A stretch of 64,000 nt of DNA from Anaerolineae bacterium (GCA_022823165.1 JAJDXR010000068.1:1-64000), one strand, 5' to 3'; positions 23,578 to 32,987 are shown, numbered from the stretch's first letter. Translations and numbers: made by a program. Notes: generated from the letters alone by a model not told the origin.

Positions 23578-25404
23578 ATGAGCAACCAGCGCGGTTCAGC
23601 GCAGCGCTCGCGCGGCATCGGCGGGCATGGGCGCCCAACCGGCGAGAAAGCCAAAGACCGGCGCGGCGCTCTGCGGCGGCTGGCGGTTTACCTCAAGCCT
23701 TATCACGGCCGGCTCGTCTTGGTCGCTGTGCTGGTGGTCGTGGCCACGCTCTTCGGGCTGATCGGCCCGGCGCTGCTGGGGCGGGCTATTGACCAATATG
23801 TCGCCCACCACGACCTGGAGGGCTTGCTGCAGATCTCGCTGATTATGCTGGGCGTCTACCTGGCGCAGGGAGTCTTCACGGCGATGCACGGCATCATCAT
23901 GATACGTATTGGCCAGTATTTCGTGGCTGATATCCGTTCGTCGCTCTTCCGGCATTTTCAGGCGCTGTCGATGGATTATCATGACCGGCATCGCACCGGC
24001 GACTTGATGAGCCGCATTTCCAACGACAGCGAGACCATCAATCAGATTCTCTCCAACGGTTTGATCCAATTCACCACCAATATCTTGTCTCTGGGCGGCA
24101 TCATGGTGGCGATGCTGCTGCTGAACCTGCCGCTGGCGGTTGGTACGCTGATCATCTTGCCCATCATGCTCTGGATCACCTCGCAGATTACGGAGCGGAC
24201 GCGCAAGTCCTTCCGCGGCATGCAGAAGAATCTGGGCTGGATGAACGCGGTCATGGAAGAGAATATCACCGGCATCCGCGCCGTGCAGGCTTACGCCCAG
24301 GAAGATGCGGCGATTGAGCAATTCCAGCAAGCCAGTTGGGCTTATCGCAAGTCGGCTATCCGCGCTGTCTTCATCACCGCGGCGCTGGGACCCATGTTCA
24401 CCACCATGATGATCCTCACCGTGGCGGCGACCTCGCTGCTGGGCGGCTGGCTGGCGCTGCAGGACATCGTCACCGTGGGCGTGATCGCGGCATTCGTGGT
24501 CTATATCATGAACTTCTTCCGGCCCATGCGCGGCATCGCCATGGTCTACAATCAGTTGCAATCGGCTCTGGCCGGCGCCGAGCGCATCTTCGCTGTGCTG
24601 GACGCGACGCCGTCCGTCACCGACGCGCCTCATGCTCTGCCGCTGCGGGATATTCGCGGCGCGGTCAGTTTCGAGGCTGTCGGCTTCGCCTATGAGCCGG
24701 GCGAGCCGGTGCTGGAAGACATCAGCCTGGAGGTGGCGCCCGGGCAGACGGTGGCGCTGGTGGGGCCGACCGGCGCCGGCAAGACCACCATCATCAGCCT
24801 GCTCAGCCGCTTTTACGATGTCAGCGCGGGCAGTATCCGCATCGACGGGGTGGACATCCGCAGCGTCATGCAAGATTCCATCCGCGAGCAGCTGGGCATC
24901 GTCTTGCAAGACACCTTCCTGTTCAGCGGCGCCGTCATGGAGAATATCCGTTACGGGCGCTTGGACGCGAGCGATGAAGAAGTGATTGAAGCGGCGAAAC
25001 TGGCCAACGCCGACGATTTTATCCATCTCTTGCCGCGCGGCTACCAAACGCAAGTCTCGGAAAAAGGGCATAACTTCAGCCAGGGCCAACGCCAACTGCT
25101 GGCGATCGCGCGCGCTATCCTGGCTGACCCGCGCATTCTAATCCTGGATGAAGCGACCAGCAGCGTCGACACCCGCACCGAGATCCATATCCAGGAGGCG
25201 CTGCTGCGGCTGCTGGAAGGGCGAACCGCTTTCGTCATCGCCCACCGGCTCAGCACCATCCGCAACGCCGACCAAGTGCTGGTGATTAACGATCATCGCA
25301 TCATTGAGCGCGGCAGCCACGACCAATTGCTGGCGCAGGGCGGCTTTTATCATAAGCTGTATTTGAGCCAGTATCATCGGCTGGCGGAGTTAGCGGCGGT
25401 CTAG
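23578..25404 (+). CDS. ABC exporter half-transporter, catalytically complete subunit
   Basis: 608 residues with a six-helix membrane domain preceded by a basic N-terminal tail. Walker A is VGPTGAGKTT (about 395-403), Walker B is canonical (ILILDEATSSVD) and the H-loop is AHRLST. The signature is FSQGQ instead of LSGGQ. Combined with the neighbour at 21243, one ATP site would join this Walker A/B to the partner's good LSGGQ, and the other would be doubly degenerate, exactly the pattern of heterodimeric exporters. The ATG follows CAGGAG by seven bases. It ends 13 bases before the amidohydrolase gene, which may be read through. Confidence 0.92.
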   Translation: MSNQRGSAQRSRGIGGHGRPTGEKAKDRRGALRRLAVYLKPYHGRLVLVAVLVVVATLFGLIGPALLGRAIDQYVAHHDLEGLLQISLIMLGVYLAQGVFTAMHGIIMIRIGQYFVADIRSSLFRHFQALSMDYHDRHRTGDLMSRISNDSETINQILSNGLIQFTTNILSLGGIMVAMLLLNLPLAVGTLIILPIMLWITSQITERTRKSFRGMQKNLGWMNAVMEENITGIRAVQAYAQEDAAIEQFQQASWAYRKSAIRAVFITAALGPMFTTMMILTVAATSLLGGWLALQDIVTVGVIAAFVVYIMNFFRPMRGIAMVYNQLQSALAGAERIFAVLDATPSVTDAPHALPLRDIRGAVSFEAVGFAYEPGEPVLEDISLEVAPGQTVALVGPTGAGKTTIISLLSRFYDVSAGSIRIDGVDIRSVMQDSIREQLGIVLQDTFLFSGAVMENIRYGRLDASDEEVIEAAKLANADDFIHLLPRGYQTQVSEKGHNFSQGQRQLLAIARAILADPRILILDEATSSVDTRTEIHIQEALLRLLEGRTAFVIAHRLSTIRNADQVLVINDHRIIERGSHDQLLAQGGFYHKLYLSQYHRLAELAAV

Positions 25405-25417
25405 CGCGAGGAAGCTC

Positions 25418-26305
25418 ATGATTATTGATGTGCATACGCATACGCCGCAGTATCGCGCTCCCGTCCCGCCCGAGCGGCGCGTCAGCAATACTGCCTGGCG
25501 CCCCGACCGCGCGGTGGAATCGGTGTATAGCTGGGACGAGTACCTGCAGGCGCAAAGGCCCGCTGATATCAGCATCGTCTTCGGTGTGGCCTGGCATCCG
25601 GGCGACGCGACCGGCGGCGTCGACGACAGGGCTGACGGCTCCGATATGCCGGGCAATGTCAACGACAAGACGGCCGCCTTCGTCAAAGCCTGTCCCGAGC
25701 GGCTGATCGGCTTTATGTCGCTGCACCCGCACGATGCGCGCGCGCTCGATGAACTGGAGCGCTGCCGCGGCGACCTGGGCCTGCGCGGTATTAAGCTGGG
25801 CGCCAATTATCAGATATTCCATCCGCTGGAAGCGCGCGCGCTGGCGATTTACGAGCGGGCGCAGCGCTACGGTCTGCCCCTGCTCTTTCACCAGGGCACA
25901 TCGCCGGTGCGCATGGCGCCGATTCGCTTCGCTCATCCGCTGCTGATGGACGAAGTCGCCATGCGTTACCCCGATCTCAAGATCATCATGGCGCACATGG
26001 GGCACCCCTGGACGGTCGATACCGCCGTGGTCGTGCGCAAGCACCCCAATGTCTACGCCGATATCTCCGGCTTGTTCTATCGCCGTTTCGGCTACTACGA
26101 AGCCATGATTAAAGCGGCTGAGTGGAATGTGCTCGACAAGCTGCTCTTCGGCTCGGATTATCCCGTGACCACGGCCGCGGAGACTTTCGAGGCGCTGAGC
26201 AAGGTCAACGACATTGTAGCCGGCACACAATTGCCGCGCGTACCGGCAGACAAGCTGGAAGCCATCATCTATCGCGATTCTCTCAAACTCCTGGAGCTAA
26301 ACTGA
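25418..26305 (+). CDS. Amidohydrolase_2 family metal-dependent hydrolase
   Basis: 295 residues of the TIM-barrel amidohydrolase-2 (ACMSD-related) family. The N-terminal metal pair IIDVHTHTP, the strand-4 and -5 segments LGANYQIFHPLE and LLFHQGTSP, the HMGHPW histidine and the C-terminal LLFGSDYPVTT aspartate are present in the expected order. Members are decarboxylases or hydrolases of cyclic or aromatic acids. The start follows GAGGAAG. The next gene begins one base after its stop codon, so it forms a pair with the GSAM-like aminotransferase. Substrate unknown. Confidence 0.88.
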   Translation: MIIDVHTHTPQYRAPVPPERRVSNTAWRPDRAVESVYSWDEYLQAQRPADISIVFGVAWHPGDATGGVDDRADGSDMPGNVNDKTAAFVKACPERLIGFMSLHPHDARALDELERCRGDLGLRGIKLGANYQIFHPLEARALAIYERAQRYGLPLLFHQGTSPVRMAPIRFAHPLLMDEVAMRYPDLKIIMAHMGHPWTVDTAVVVRKHPNVYADISGLFYRRFGYYEAMIKAAEWNVLDKLLFGSDYPVTTAAETFEALSKVNDIVAGTQLPRVPADKLEAIIYRDSLKLLELN

Positions 26306-26306
26306 C

Positions 26307-27602
26307 ATGAGCAACGCCTCGCTGTTCCAACGCGCCACCGCGGTCACGCCCGGCGGCGTCAACTCGGGTACACGCGGGCTGCCCGAGCCCATCGTCTGGA
26401 AAGATGCCGAGGGCGCCTATATGGTTGATGCCGAGGGCAAGCGCTATCTGGATTATCATGCCGCCTTCGGGCCCATCGTGCTGGGGCACAACCATCCGGC
26501 AGTGAACGCGGCTGTGGCGCAGGCGATGACGCAGGTCGATCTCACCGGGGCCGGCACCACCGAGCTGGAAATCCGGCTGGCGGAGAAAGTCGTCGAGCAT
26601 CTGCCCTCGGCGGAAATGGCGCTGATCTTCGGCGCGGGCAGCGAGGCGACCTATATGGCGCAGCGGCTGGCGCGGGCGGTTACCGGGCGGGTTAAGCTGG
26701 TGAAATTCCAGGGTTGCTTTCATGGCTGGCACGACTACTTGCTGATGAATGTCATCAGCCCGCCGGAAAAAATCGGACAGAAGGATCCGGCCTCGGCTGG
26801 TATGCTGCCCGAAGCCATCGACAATACCCTGGTGCTGCCTTTTAACGACAGCGACGCGCTGGAGCAATTGGTCACGACGCGGGGCCATGAAATCGCCGCC
26901 ATCATTCTCGAGCCCATCCCCCACAATATCGGCTGCGTGCTGCCAAAAGACGAATTCGTCCAGGCGCTGCGGCGCGTATGCGACGAGCGCGGCATCGTGC
27001 TGATCTTCGACGAGGTCATCACCGGCTTCCGGCACGGGCTGGGCGGCTATCAAGAGACCTTGGGCGTGACGCCCGACCTGACGACCATGGCCAAAGCTAT
27101 CGCCAACGGCTATCCCTGCGCTGTGCTGGCCGGGCGCCGAGACCTGATGATGCGCTTCAGCAGCGCCGGCGGCGATGTCATGGTGGCGGGCACCTACAAC
27201 GGGCATCCGGTGGCGACAGCGGCGGCGCTGGCCACCATCGCCGAGCTGGAAGACGGGACGGTTCACAAGCGTATTTTCCGCTTGGGGGAGAAGGCGCGGC
27301 GCGGCTTGCAAGAGATCGCCGACCGCCTTGATATCAGTATGACGGTCGCCGGCTACGGCTCGGTCTTTGTGCCCTATTTCATGACTGGCGCCATCAACCG
27401 CTATGCCGATCTGCTGCAGAACAACACCGAAGCCGATACCTTCTTCCGCAGCGAGATGACCAGGCGCGGCGTCTTCATGCTGCCCATGGCCATGAAGCGC
27501 AATCATGTCTCGGCGGCGCATACGGACGCCGATATCGATCGGACGCTGAATGTCGCCGAAGATGTGCTGAGGGAGATGATCGCGCGGCAGGGCTTGCGTT
27601 AG
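26307..27602 (+). CDS. Class III aminotransferase, glutamate-1-semialdehyde-mutase-like
   Basis: 431 residues with PLP fold type I, closest in layout to HemL-type aminomutases: SLFQRATAVTPGGVNSG at the start, GSEATYMAQRLARA at 111-124, IFDEVITGFR with the cofactor Asp235, and the Schiff-base Lys263 in TTMAKAIANGYP. HemL usually reads GTEA, so this belongs to a HemL-like paralogous branch that often acts on other amino or keto acids. No heme genes are nearby. Translational coupling to the amidohydrolase suggests a catabolic pathway with a 2-oxo or semialdehyde intermediate. True HemL activity is possible but less likely. Confidence 0.85.
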   Translation: MSNASLFQRATAVTPGGVNSGTRGLPEPIVWKDAEGAYMVDAEGKRYLDYHAAFGPIVLGHNHPAVNAAVAQAMTQVDLTGAGTTELEIRLAEKVVEHLPSAEMALIFGAGSEATYMAQRLARAVTGRVKLVKFQGCFHGWHDYLLMNVISPPEKIGQKDPASAGMLPEAIDNTLVLPFNDSDALEQLVTTRGHEIAAIILEPIPHNIGCVLPKDEFVQALRRVCDERGIVLIFDEVITGFRHGLGGYQETLGVTPDLTTMAKAIANGYPCAVLAGRRDLMMRFSSAGGDVMVAGTYNGHPVATAAALATIAELEDGTVHKRIFRLGEKARRGLQEIADRLDISMTVAGYGSVFVPYFMTGAINRYADLLQNNTEADTFFRSEMTRRGVFMLPMAMKRNHVSAAHTDADIDRTLNVAEDVLREMIARQGLR

Positions 27603-27618
27603 ACGCGAGGGCGCTGTT

Positions 27619-28806
27619 CTAGCCGGCGGCGCAGGGTCGCAGCAAATTGAGTCCGTCGCGATTCAGTTCCAGGCCCCAGCCCGGGCGGTCCGGCAGCATC
27701 AAGTAGCCGTCTTTTGGAAGCGGCTCTTGCACGAAGACATCGCCGAATATCGGCGCGATCTTATCAGCCTCGGGGCTCATCATCAGAAATTCGGCCATGG
27801 GGCAGTTCGTGAAGGCGTATTGCAGGTGGTAGGCGAAGACGCCTGAGCCGTGTGGAATGACCGGGATATCGTAGGCTGAGGCCATGGCTACAATGCGCCG
27901 CGCTTCGGTCAGGCCGCCTACCCAAGTCAAATCCGGCTGCAAGATGTCGAAGCATTTGCGGGCGATCAGCTCGCGGTGGCCGTAGCGCGTGTATTCATGC
28001 TCGCCGCCGGTGAACAGGCAAGATGAAACCGCCGCCTTTAACTCGGCGCAGCCGGCGTAATCATCGGGCGGCAGGCACTCCTCCAGCCAGTAGACATCAT
28101 AGGGCGCCAGGGCGCGCGCCAATTCAATGGCGTAGGGCAGGGTCAGCGCCATGTAGCAATCGAACATGAGGCGGAAATCGGGACCCACCTGCTCGCGCGA
28201 TTGGCGCATCAGCTCGACATTCTTGCGCAAGCCGTCGACGCCGTCGGCGGGTCCATACATCAGCGGCAGCTTGGCGCCGTGAAAGCCCATTCGCTGCGCC
28301 AGGTCGGGCCGGATGGTGGTGGCGTAGACGGGCAGCTTGTCCTTGGTTTTTCCGCCCAGCATGGCGTAGACGGGTTCGCCGCGCAGCTTGCCCAAAACGT
28401 CCCAGAGCGCCAGGTCCACCGCGCTGATGGCGTGGATCGCCAGCCCCTTGCGGCCGTAGGGCAGCGTGGCGCGCCACATCTGATCCCAGATGAGCTCGAG
28501 GTTGTAGGGCGATTGGCCGATCAGAAAGCGCTTTAGGTGCCGCTCGATGATAAAGCAAGCCGGCTCGCCGCCGGTGCTGATGCCGACGCCGGTCTGGCCA
28601 TTGTCCAATTCAACTTCGACGATGACGCTGCCCAGCGCGTTGATGCCCCAGCTGACGCGGGACGATTTGTAGTCGGCGTAGACCGACATGGGGTTGGCGA
28701 TGGGCGTGTCGATGATCCAATGCCCGCGGTCTTGGTCGTGGTAATCGGCGCCGGCGGCGTCGATGATATAGGCGCGGACGTCAGCGATGGTGGCCTTTTG
28801 CATCAT
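27619..28806 (-). CDS. rhmD: L-rhamnonate dehydratase (enolase superfamily)
   Basis: 395 residues. The family-specific words HWIIDTPIANPMSVYADYKS, TLPYGRKGLAIHAISAVDLALWD and TGGEHEYTRYGHREL match L-rhamnonate dehydratase closely. Metal ligands Asp216, Glu242 and Glu269, and the Asp291-His319 catalytic dyad (LQPDLTW, IPHGSGV) are visible. The enzyme converts L-rhamnonate to 2-keto-3-deoxy-L-rhamnonate in non-phosphorylative rhamnose breakdown. It is convergent with the GSAM-like gene and alone on its strand; no rhamnose dehydrogenase, lactonase or aldolase lies directly beside it, although sugar dehydrogenase homologues are present further along. Confidence 0.9.
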   Translation of the reverse strand: MMQKATIADVRAYIIDAAGADYHDQDRGHWIIDTPIANPMSVYADYKSSRVSWGINALGSVIVEVELDNGQTGVGISTGGEPACFIIERHLKRFLIGQSPYNLELIWDQMWRATLPYGRKGLAIHAISAVDLALWDVLGKLRGEPVYAMLGGKTKDKLPVYATTIRPDLAQRMGFHGAKLPLMYGPADGVDGLRKNVELMRQSREQVGPDFRLMFDCYMALTLPYAIELARALAPYDVYWLEECLPPDDYAGCAELKAAVSSCLFTGGEHEYTRYGHRELIARKCFDILQPDLTWVGGLTEARRIVAMASAYDIPVIPHGSGVFAYHLQYAFTNCPMAEFLMMSPEADKIAPIFGDVFVQEPLPKDGYLMLPDRPGWGLELNRDGLNLLRPCAAG

Positions 28807-28826
28807 GGAACCTGTCTATCTGGATT

Positions 28827-28854
28827 GGGCGGGCGAGCCAAGGCTCGCGCCTAC
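28827..28854. repeat. Family A palindrome
   Basis: GGGCGGGCGAGCCAAGGCTC followed by GCGCCTAC: CGAGCC pairs with GGCTCG around a two-base centre. It lies just upstream of rhmD in the opposite sense. Confidence 0.55.
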
Positions 28855-28906
28855 AGGGGTAATCGCAAGCAAGTGGCGCAGATATTGTCCTGAGGTATTC
28901 TCCCTT

Positions 28907-29071
28907 TTGCCACAGAGTATAAAGAGTGTTCTTGAGTACGCAGAGGGTTGCATTATCTTATGCTCGCGCAAGTTGCGCAGCCGGCCAGGAAATGGACATG
29001 GTCGCCGCCAAACAGCGCTTAAATTGCTTTACTCTGTGTCCTCTCTTTTTACTCGGTGTACTCTGTGGCAA
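28907..29071. repeat. Family B inverted-repeat element, 165 bp
   Basis: The outer 13 bases TTGCCACAGAGTA at the left are repeated exactly in inverted form (TACTCTGTGGCAA) at the right. Further in, the right side carries CTCTGTGTCCTCTC and CTCGGTG, as in the other copies. The interior has no gene. The right flank continues TCTTTTGCATGGCTTAC, resembling the flank at 59541. Confidence 0.7.
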
Positions 29072-29130
29072 TCTTTTGCATGGCTTACTCGCATTTGCTA
29101 GTTCGCCCGCGCTGTCGGTACTTTGCGAGA

Positions 29131-29194
29131 GAGCCAAGGCTTGCCCCTACAAGTTTGCCTTAAAATTGCGGGCGACTCACCGAGTCTCCCCTAC
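29131..29194. repeat. Family A palindromes, two in tandem
   Basis: GAGCCAAGGCTTGCCCCTAC at 29131-29150 and a second decayed unit (GCGGGCGACTCACCGAGTCT, then CCCCTAC) at 29168-29194. The whole of 28807-29222 holds only these and the family B element; no gene is supported there. Confidence 0.5.
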
Positions 29195-29222
29195 AAATCC
29201 CTTTGGCGGCCCCTTGCAACTC

Positions 29223-30842
29223 TCAAAAGCTGCTGAAGCGCTGATGCCGGCGTCCAAAGGGGTCGCGCAGGGCGCGGCCGGGTGTAGCGCCGGTGGGCTG
29301 CCCGGCCTCGAGAACCTGTAGGCCGTTGACGATGACATGGCTGACGCCCTCGGCCGGGCTGCGCGGCTGCTCGTAAGTCGCGGTAGCGCGCAGCGTATCC
29401 GGGTCGAAGAGAGTCAGATCGGCTTTGCAGCCGGGGCGGATGAGGCCGCGGTCCAGGCTGCCGATGCGCCGCGCCGGCGCCGAGGTGAGCTTGCGGATGC
29501 CTTCCTCCCAGCTGAGCAGCCCCAGGTCGCGCACATAATGCGACAGAAAACGGGCGTGCGAGCCCCAGCCACGCGGGTGCGGCTGCCCGCCGACCAGGAT
29601 GCCGTCGCTGCCCAGGACATGCGCCGGATGCTGCATGATGGCTTGCACGTGCTCCTCAATGCCGAAAAAAGCCAGCCCCGAAACGCCCAGCCGTGTCTCC
29701 AGCAGCAAATCAGCGAAGAAGTCGAAGGCGGGCTTGCCGGCGCGGGCGGCGGCGGCGGGCAGGCTCATGCCGATGACGGTCGGGTCGTGATCGCCCAGGA
29801 TGCCGCCGATAGTGATCATTTCCCAGCCCAGCGGCACACCCTGCATGCCGTCGGAGCCCAGCACTTCCAGCTCGTGCTGGATTCTGGCGCGGCTTGCCGG
29901 CGCCCGCAGCCGCGCCAGCGTGGCGCCTACGCCGCCCTCGTGCGTCCAACTGGGCAGGAAGGCGTGCAAGTAGGTCTGCCCGGCCAGATAGGGATAGGCG
30001 TCCATCGTCACCTCGACGCCCTCGGCGCGCGCCCGGTCAATCATGCTGATGAGCTCGCCCACGCGGCCCTGGTTGATTTCGAAGCTGAGATGGCAGTGGG
30101 TCAGATGCACCGGTACGTCCGCGCGGCGTCCGATTTCGATTGAGTCATGGTAGCCGGTCAGCGCCTCGCTGCCATAATTGCGATGATGCGGGCAATAGAA
30201 GCCCTGATAAGGCCGGATGACCTGGCAGAGCTCGACCAGTTCATCATCCCCCGCATACATGCAGGGCGCGTAGGTCAAGCCGGTGGACAGGCCGATGGCG
30301 CCCTCGCGCATGCACTGGTCGATGATGGCTTTCATACGCGCCATCTCATCAGCGCTGGGCTCGCGGTTGTCCATGCCCATGACAGCCATGCGCACCGTGC
30401 CCTGCGAGGCGAAGCTGGCCACATTCACGCTTGAGCCGCCGTCGAAATGATCGAGGTATTCGGTCAGCGTGGTCCAGTCGCGGTCGAAATCCGGCAGACC
30501 GTTCCAGGCAGCCAACTGCTCTTGCAGAATTTCGCGCGTTTCCGGCGTGACCGGCGCCAGCCCCAGGCCGTCGTGGCCGATGACATCGGTAGTAACGCCT
30601 TGATAAAGTTTGCACTCATGCGTTGGATTAACCAGCGGCTGCAAGTCGGAATGGGTGTGCATATCGATAAAGCCGGGGCTGAGTATGCGCCCGTCGGCTT
30701 GAATGCTGTGCCGCGCGGCCGCGCCGGAGAGACGGCCGACGGCGCTTATCTGATCGCCGTCCACGGCGACATCAGCCCAAAACCAGGGCGAGCCGCTGCC
30801 GTCGATGACGCGAGCGCCGAGGATCAACAAGTCGTGCATCAA
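29223..30842 (-). CDS. N-acyl-D-amino-acid deacylase (D-aminoacylase family)
   Basis: 539 residues of the amidohydrolase-superfamily D-aminoacylases, which cleave N-acyl-D-amino acids. The N-terminal beta-sandwich strand LLILGARVIDGSGSPWFWAD is followed by the metal motif SPGFIDMHTHSD, GVTTDVIGHDGL, the HHRNYGSEAL and LTHCH segments, the barrel Asp region HVLGSDG and the C-terminal GCKADLTLFDPDT. Length is normal. It is the last gene of a long minus-strand operon and its ATG overlaps the stop of the preceding dehydrogenase. With the D-threonine aldolase/D-serine dehydratase-like neighbour it suggests use of D-amino acid derivatives. Confidence 0.88.
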   Translation of the reverse strand: MMHDLLILGARVIDGSGSPWFWADVAVDGDQISAVGRLSGAAARHSIQADGRILSPGFIDMHTHSDLQPLVNPTHECKLYQGVTTDVIGHDGLGLAPVTPETREILQEQLAAWNGLPDFDRDWTTLTEYLDHFDGGSSVNVASFASQGTVRMAVMGMDNREPSADEMARMKAIIDQCMREGAIGLSTGLTYAPCMYAGDDELVELCQVIRPYQGFYCPHHRNYGSEALTGYHDSIEIGRRADVPVHLTHCHLSFEINQGRVGELISMIDRARAEGVEVTMDAYPYLAGQTYLHAFLPSWTHEGGVGATLARLRAPASRARIQHELEVLGSDGMQGVPLGWEMITIGGILGDHDPTVIGMSLPAAAARAGKPAFDFFADLLLETRLGVSGLAFFGIEEHVQAIMQHPAHVLGSDGILVGGQPHPRGWGSHARFLSHYVRDLGLLSWEEGIRKLTSAPARRIGSLDRGLIRPGCKADLTLFDPDTLRATATYEQPRSPAEGVSHVIVNGLQVLEAGQPTGATPGRALRDPFGRRHQRFSSF

Positions 30843-31867
30843 TTCGCTCCCGTGATTTCAGCGTCGCGATAGGCGTCCAGCGCGACCTTCATTAATTCGC
30901 GCGCCACCGCGCCGTCGGTCTGTGGGCGCGCGCCGCTATCCAGACAGTCGAAGAAATGCCGCGCCTCTTCGGTTAAGTCCAGCCCTTCGTCGCTCTCCAA
31001 AACCACACGCTCGTCTTGGCCCGCTTCGCCGATGGTGATCTTCGACTTAAATTGACAGTTGGCGCCTTCTACCGCCAAGCTGCCCAGCGGCTGGATCTCC
31101 AGCGTGATCACCGCTCGCTGGCAATAGGCGCGCATGGTGTACCAGCGATGCGGCTTGGGCGAGAACCAGGTGTGGCGCGTGGCGCCGACCACGCCGCTCT
31201 TAAACTTGATGACCGAGAGGGCGGTGTCTTCGCCTTCCATCGGCAAGCCGGCCCGCGCGCCAACCATGGACACCGTCCGTACCTCGCCGGCGATCCAGAG
31301 CATGACATCAATCAGATGCGGCGAAGCCGAAAAATAGACGCCGCCGCCCAGCGTGGCTTTCTTGACGAACCAGCCGCCGGTGATGTATTCGCGATTGTCC
31401 TCGTCCATAAAGCCGTCGAGCATGAAGAGCTTGCCGTAGTCGCCGCTTTCGATGATGGCTTTGAAGGCTTGGGTGCTTTTGCGATAGCGATGCGGCAGGG
31501 CGACCATCAGCGTTTTGGCTTGCGCCTGCGCCTCGGCGATCATGTCGTCGGCTTCGTCGAGCGTGAGCGCGAAGGGTTTCTCCAGCAGCACATGACAGCC
31601 GGCTCGCAGCGCCTCCAGCGTGACAGGATGATGCAAGTGATGCGGCACGAGAATCGCCACAGCATCGACGCGGGCGAGACCGTCGCGATAATCGGCCAGG
31701 GCCTCAACTTCGGCGTCGGCCAGCATGGCGGCGATGGCTTCGGCCCGCGCTTGATCGGGGTCGGCAGCCCAGAGCACCTCAACCCGGTCGCGCAGCCGGT
31801 TGAGGGCTTGCGCGTGAAAGGGCGCGATCCAGCCGCAACCGATGATGCCCATTTTGTATTTCTTCAT
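30839..31867 (-). CDS. Gfo/Idh/MocA family oxidoreductase
   Basis: 342 residues. An N-terminal Rossmann domain (MGIIGCGWIAPFHAQAL) precedes the EKPFALTLDEADDM motif, whose Lys is the catalytic residue of this family, and the C-terminal GGWFVKKATLGGGVYFSASPHLID contains the usual substrate-side Asp/His region. Such enzymes oxidise sugars, inositols or amino-sugars with NAD(P). I start at 31867 because the Rossmann strand begins there and AAAGG lies upstream. It is tightly packed between the DSD1-like gene (10 bases) and the D-aminoacylase gene (4-base overlap). Substrate unknown. Confidence 0.88.
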   Translation of the reverse strand: MKKYKMGIIGCGWIAPFHAQALNRLRDRVEVLWAADPDQARAEAIAAMLADAEVEALADYRDGLARVDAVAILVPHHLHHPVTLEALRAGCHVLLEKPFALTLDEADDMIAEAQAQAKTLMVALPHRYRKSTQAFKAIIESGDYGKLFMLDGFMDEDNREYITGGWFVKKATLGGGVYFSASPHLIDVMLWIAGEVRTVSMVGARAGLPMEGEDTALSVIKFKSGVVGATRHTWFSPKPHRWYTMRAYCQRAVITLEIQPLGSLAVEGANCQFKSKITIGEAGQDERVVLESDEGLDLTEEARHFFDCLDSGARPQTDGAVARELMKVALDAYRDAEITGAN

Positions 31868-31877
31868 ATGCCCGCCT

Positions 31878-32987
31878 TTATTGTGATTTGCCGCGCGCCG
31901 CCACCGCCCACTCATCAATGACGCGCTCCCCCTGCGTGATAAACATGCTGTCGAAGAGGTTGACGACCGGGCAGATATGATTGGGGATGATTTCAACACG
32001 CTCGCCGATTGACGCCGGGTCGGCGGCGGCTATGGTTGTGGCGCCGTGCTCTTCGCTCAAGCTGCTGACTTCCCAATCGGGATGGTCGACGACATAACCG
32101 TGCCCGGCCACCGGCGGGGACACCCCGGCGCGGTCGCTGGTCAGCGCTTTTGTGCCGGCATCGAGAATGACGCGCTCGGCGGTCGGGCGGGTCGCTACTG
32201 TGGACAGCACTCGCGCGGCGCAGCGCTCCGGCGGCACGACCTGGTGCAGCATTTCGCTGCGGTCGTAAAAGACGTAGATGCCCGGGCGCGTCTCGGTAAC
32301 GCCGGCGACCGTGGCTGTGATCTTGGCGGTGGCGGTCAAGCCGACTGAAATAATCGGTACTTCCAGCCCCGATCGGCGGATCAGCTCGGCCGTTTCCGCC
32401 ATCATCTGCCCGGCCGATAGCCCGGTAGCGCGGACTTGATCGGGCGCGCCAGCCAGTTGGGCGTGCCCCTCGTGCGTCAGCAAGCCGGCAAAACTCAGTC
32501 CCGGCAAGCGCGCGACTTGTTGCGCCAGCTCGCGGACGGGCGCGCCGGGTTGAACGCCACAGCGGGTCAGCCCGGTGTCTACCTCGACCATGACCGGCAA
32601 TTCCAGCCCGGCCGCGCTCATTGACCGCGAGAGCCCGGCGGCGATGTCCGGATGGTCGACCACTGTGGTGATATTGGCGCGCCGGCAAAGGTCAATCAGG
32701 CGGCGATGCTTCGTCTCGCCCACCAGCGGATAAGCCACCAGAATCTCTTGACAGCCGGCGTCAATGAAGACTTCGGCTTCGCTGAGCTTGGCTACGGTCA
32801 AGCCGATCGCGCCCGCTTCCAGCTGCAGCCTGGCGATCTGCGGCGTCTTGTGCGTCTTGGCGTGCGGCCGCAGCTGAATGCCCTGGGACGCGGCGAATGC
32901 CGCCATGTCCGCGATATTATGTTTGAGCTTGTCGATATCGACTATCAGCGCCGGCGTATCCAGCTCGCTTTTATAGGTCGCCATCAA
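31878..32987 (-). CDS. D-threonine aldolase / D-serine dehydratase-like PLP protein (DSD1 family)
   Basis: 369 residues with the alanine-racemase-like TIM barrel. LDTPALIVDIDKLKHN starts the fold, and LRPHAKTHKTPQIA carries the PLP Lys44. The C-terminal NHICPVVNLFD provides the His and Cys that bind the divalent metal in DSD1-type D-serine dehydratases and D-threonine aldolases. All key residues are present, so an active enzyme on D-Ser, D-Thr or a beta-hydroxy D-amino acid is likely. It overlaps the phosphotriesterase-family gene by four bases. The choice between dehydratase and aldolase is not settled by sequence. Confidence 0.87.
   Translation of the reverse strand: MMATYKSELDTPALIVDIDKLKHNIADMAAFAASQGIQLRPHAKTHKTPQIARLQLEAGAIGLTVAKLSEAEVFIDAGCQEILVAYPLVGETKHRRLIDLCRRANITTVVDHPDIAAGLSRSMSAAGLELPVMVEVDTGLTRCGVQPGAPVRELAQQVARLPGLSFAGLLTHEGHAQLAGAPDQVRATGLSAGQMMAETAELIRRSGLEVPIISVGLTATAKITATVAGVTETRPGIYVFYDRSEMLHQVVPPERCAARVLSTVATRPTAERVILDAGTKALTSDRAGVSPPVAGHGYVVDHPDWEVSSLSEEHGATTIAAADPASIGERVEIIPNHICPVVNLFDSMFITQGERVIDEWAVAARGKSQ

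Noticed and set aside
23596-25095. A 499-codon minus-strand frame opposite the ABC exporter
   Set aside because: No motifs, composition dominated by His/Arg/Gln/Asp; the plus-strand ABC gene is certain.
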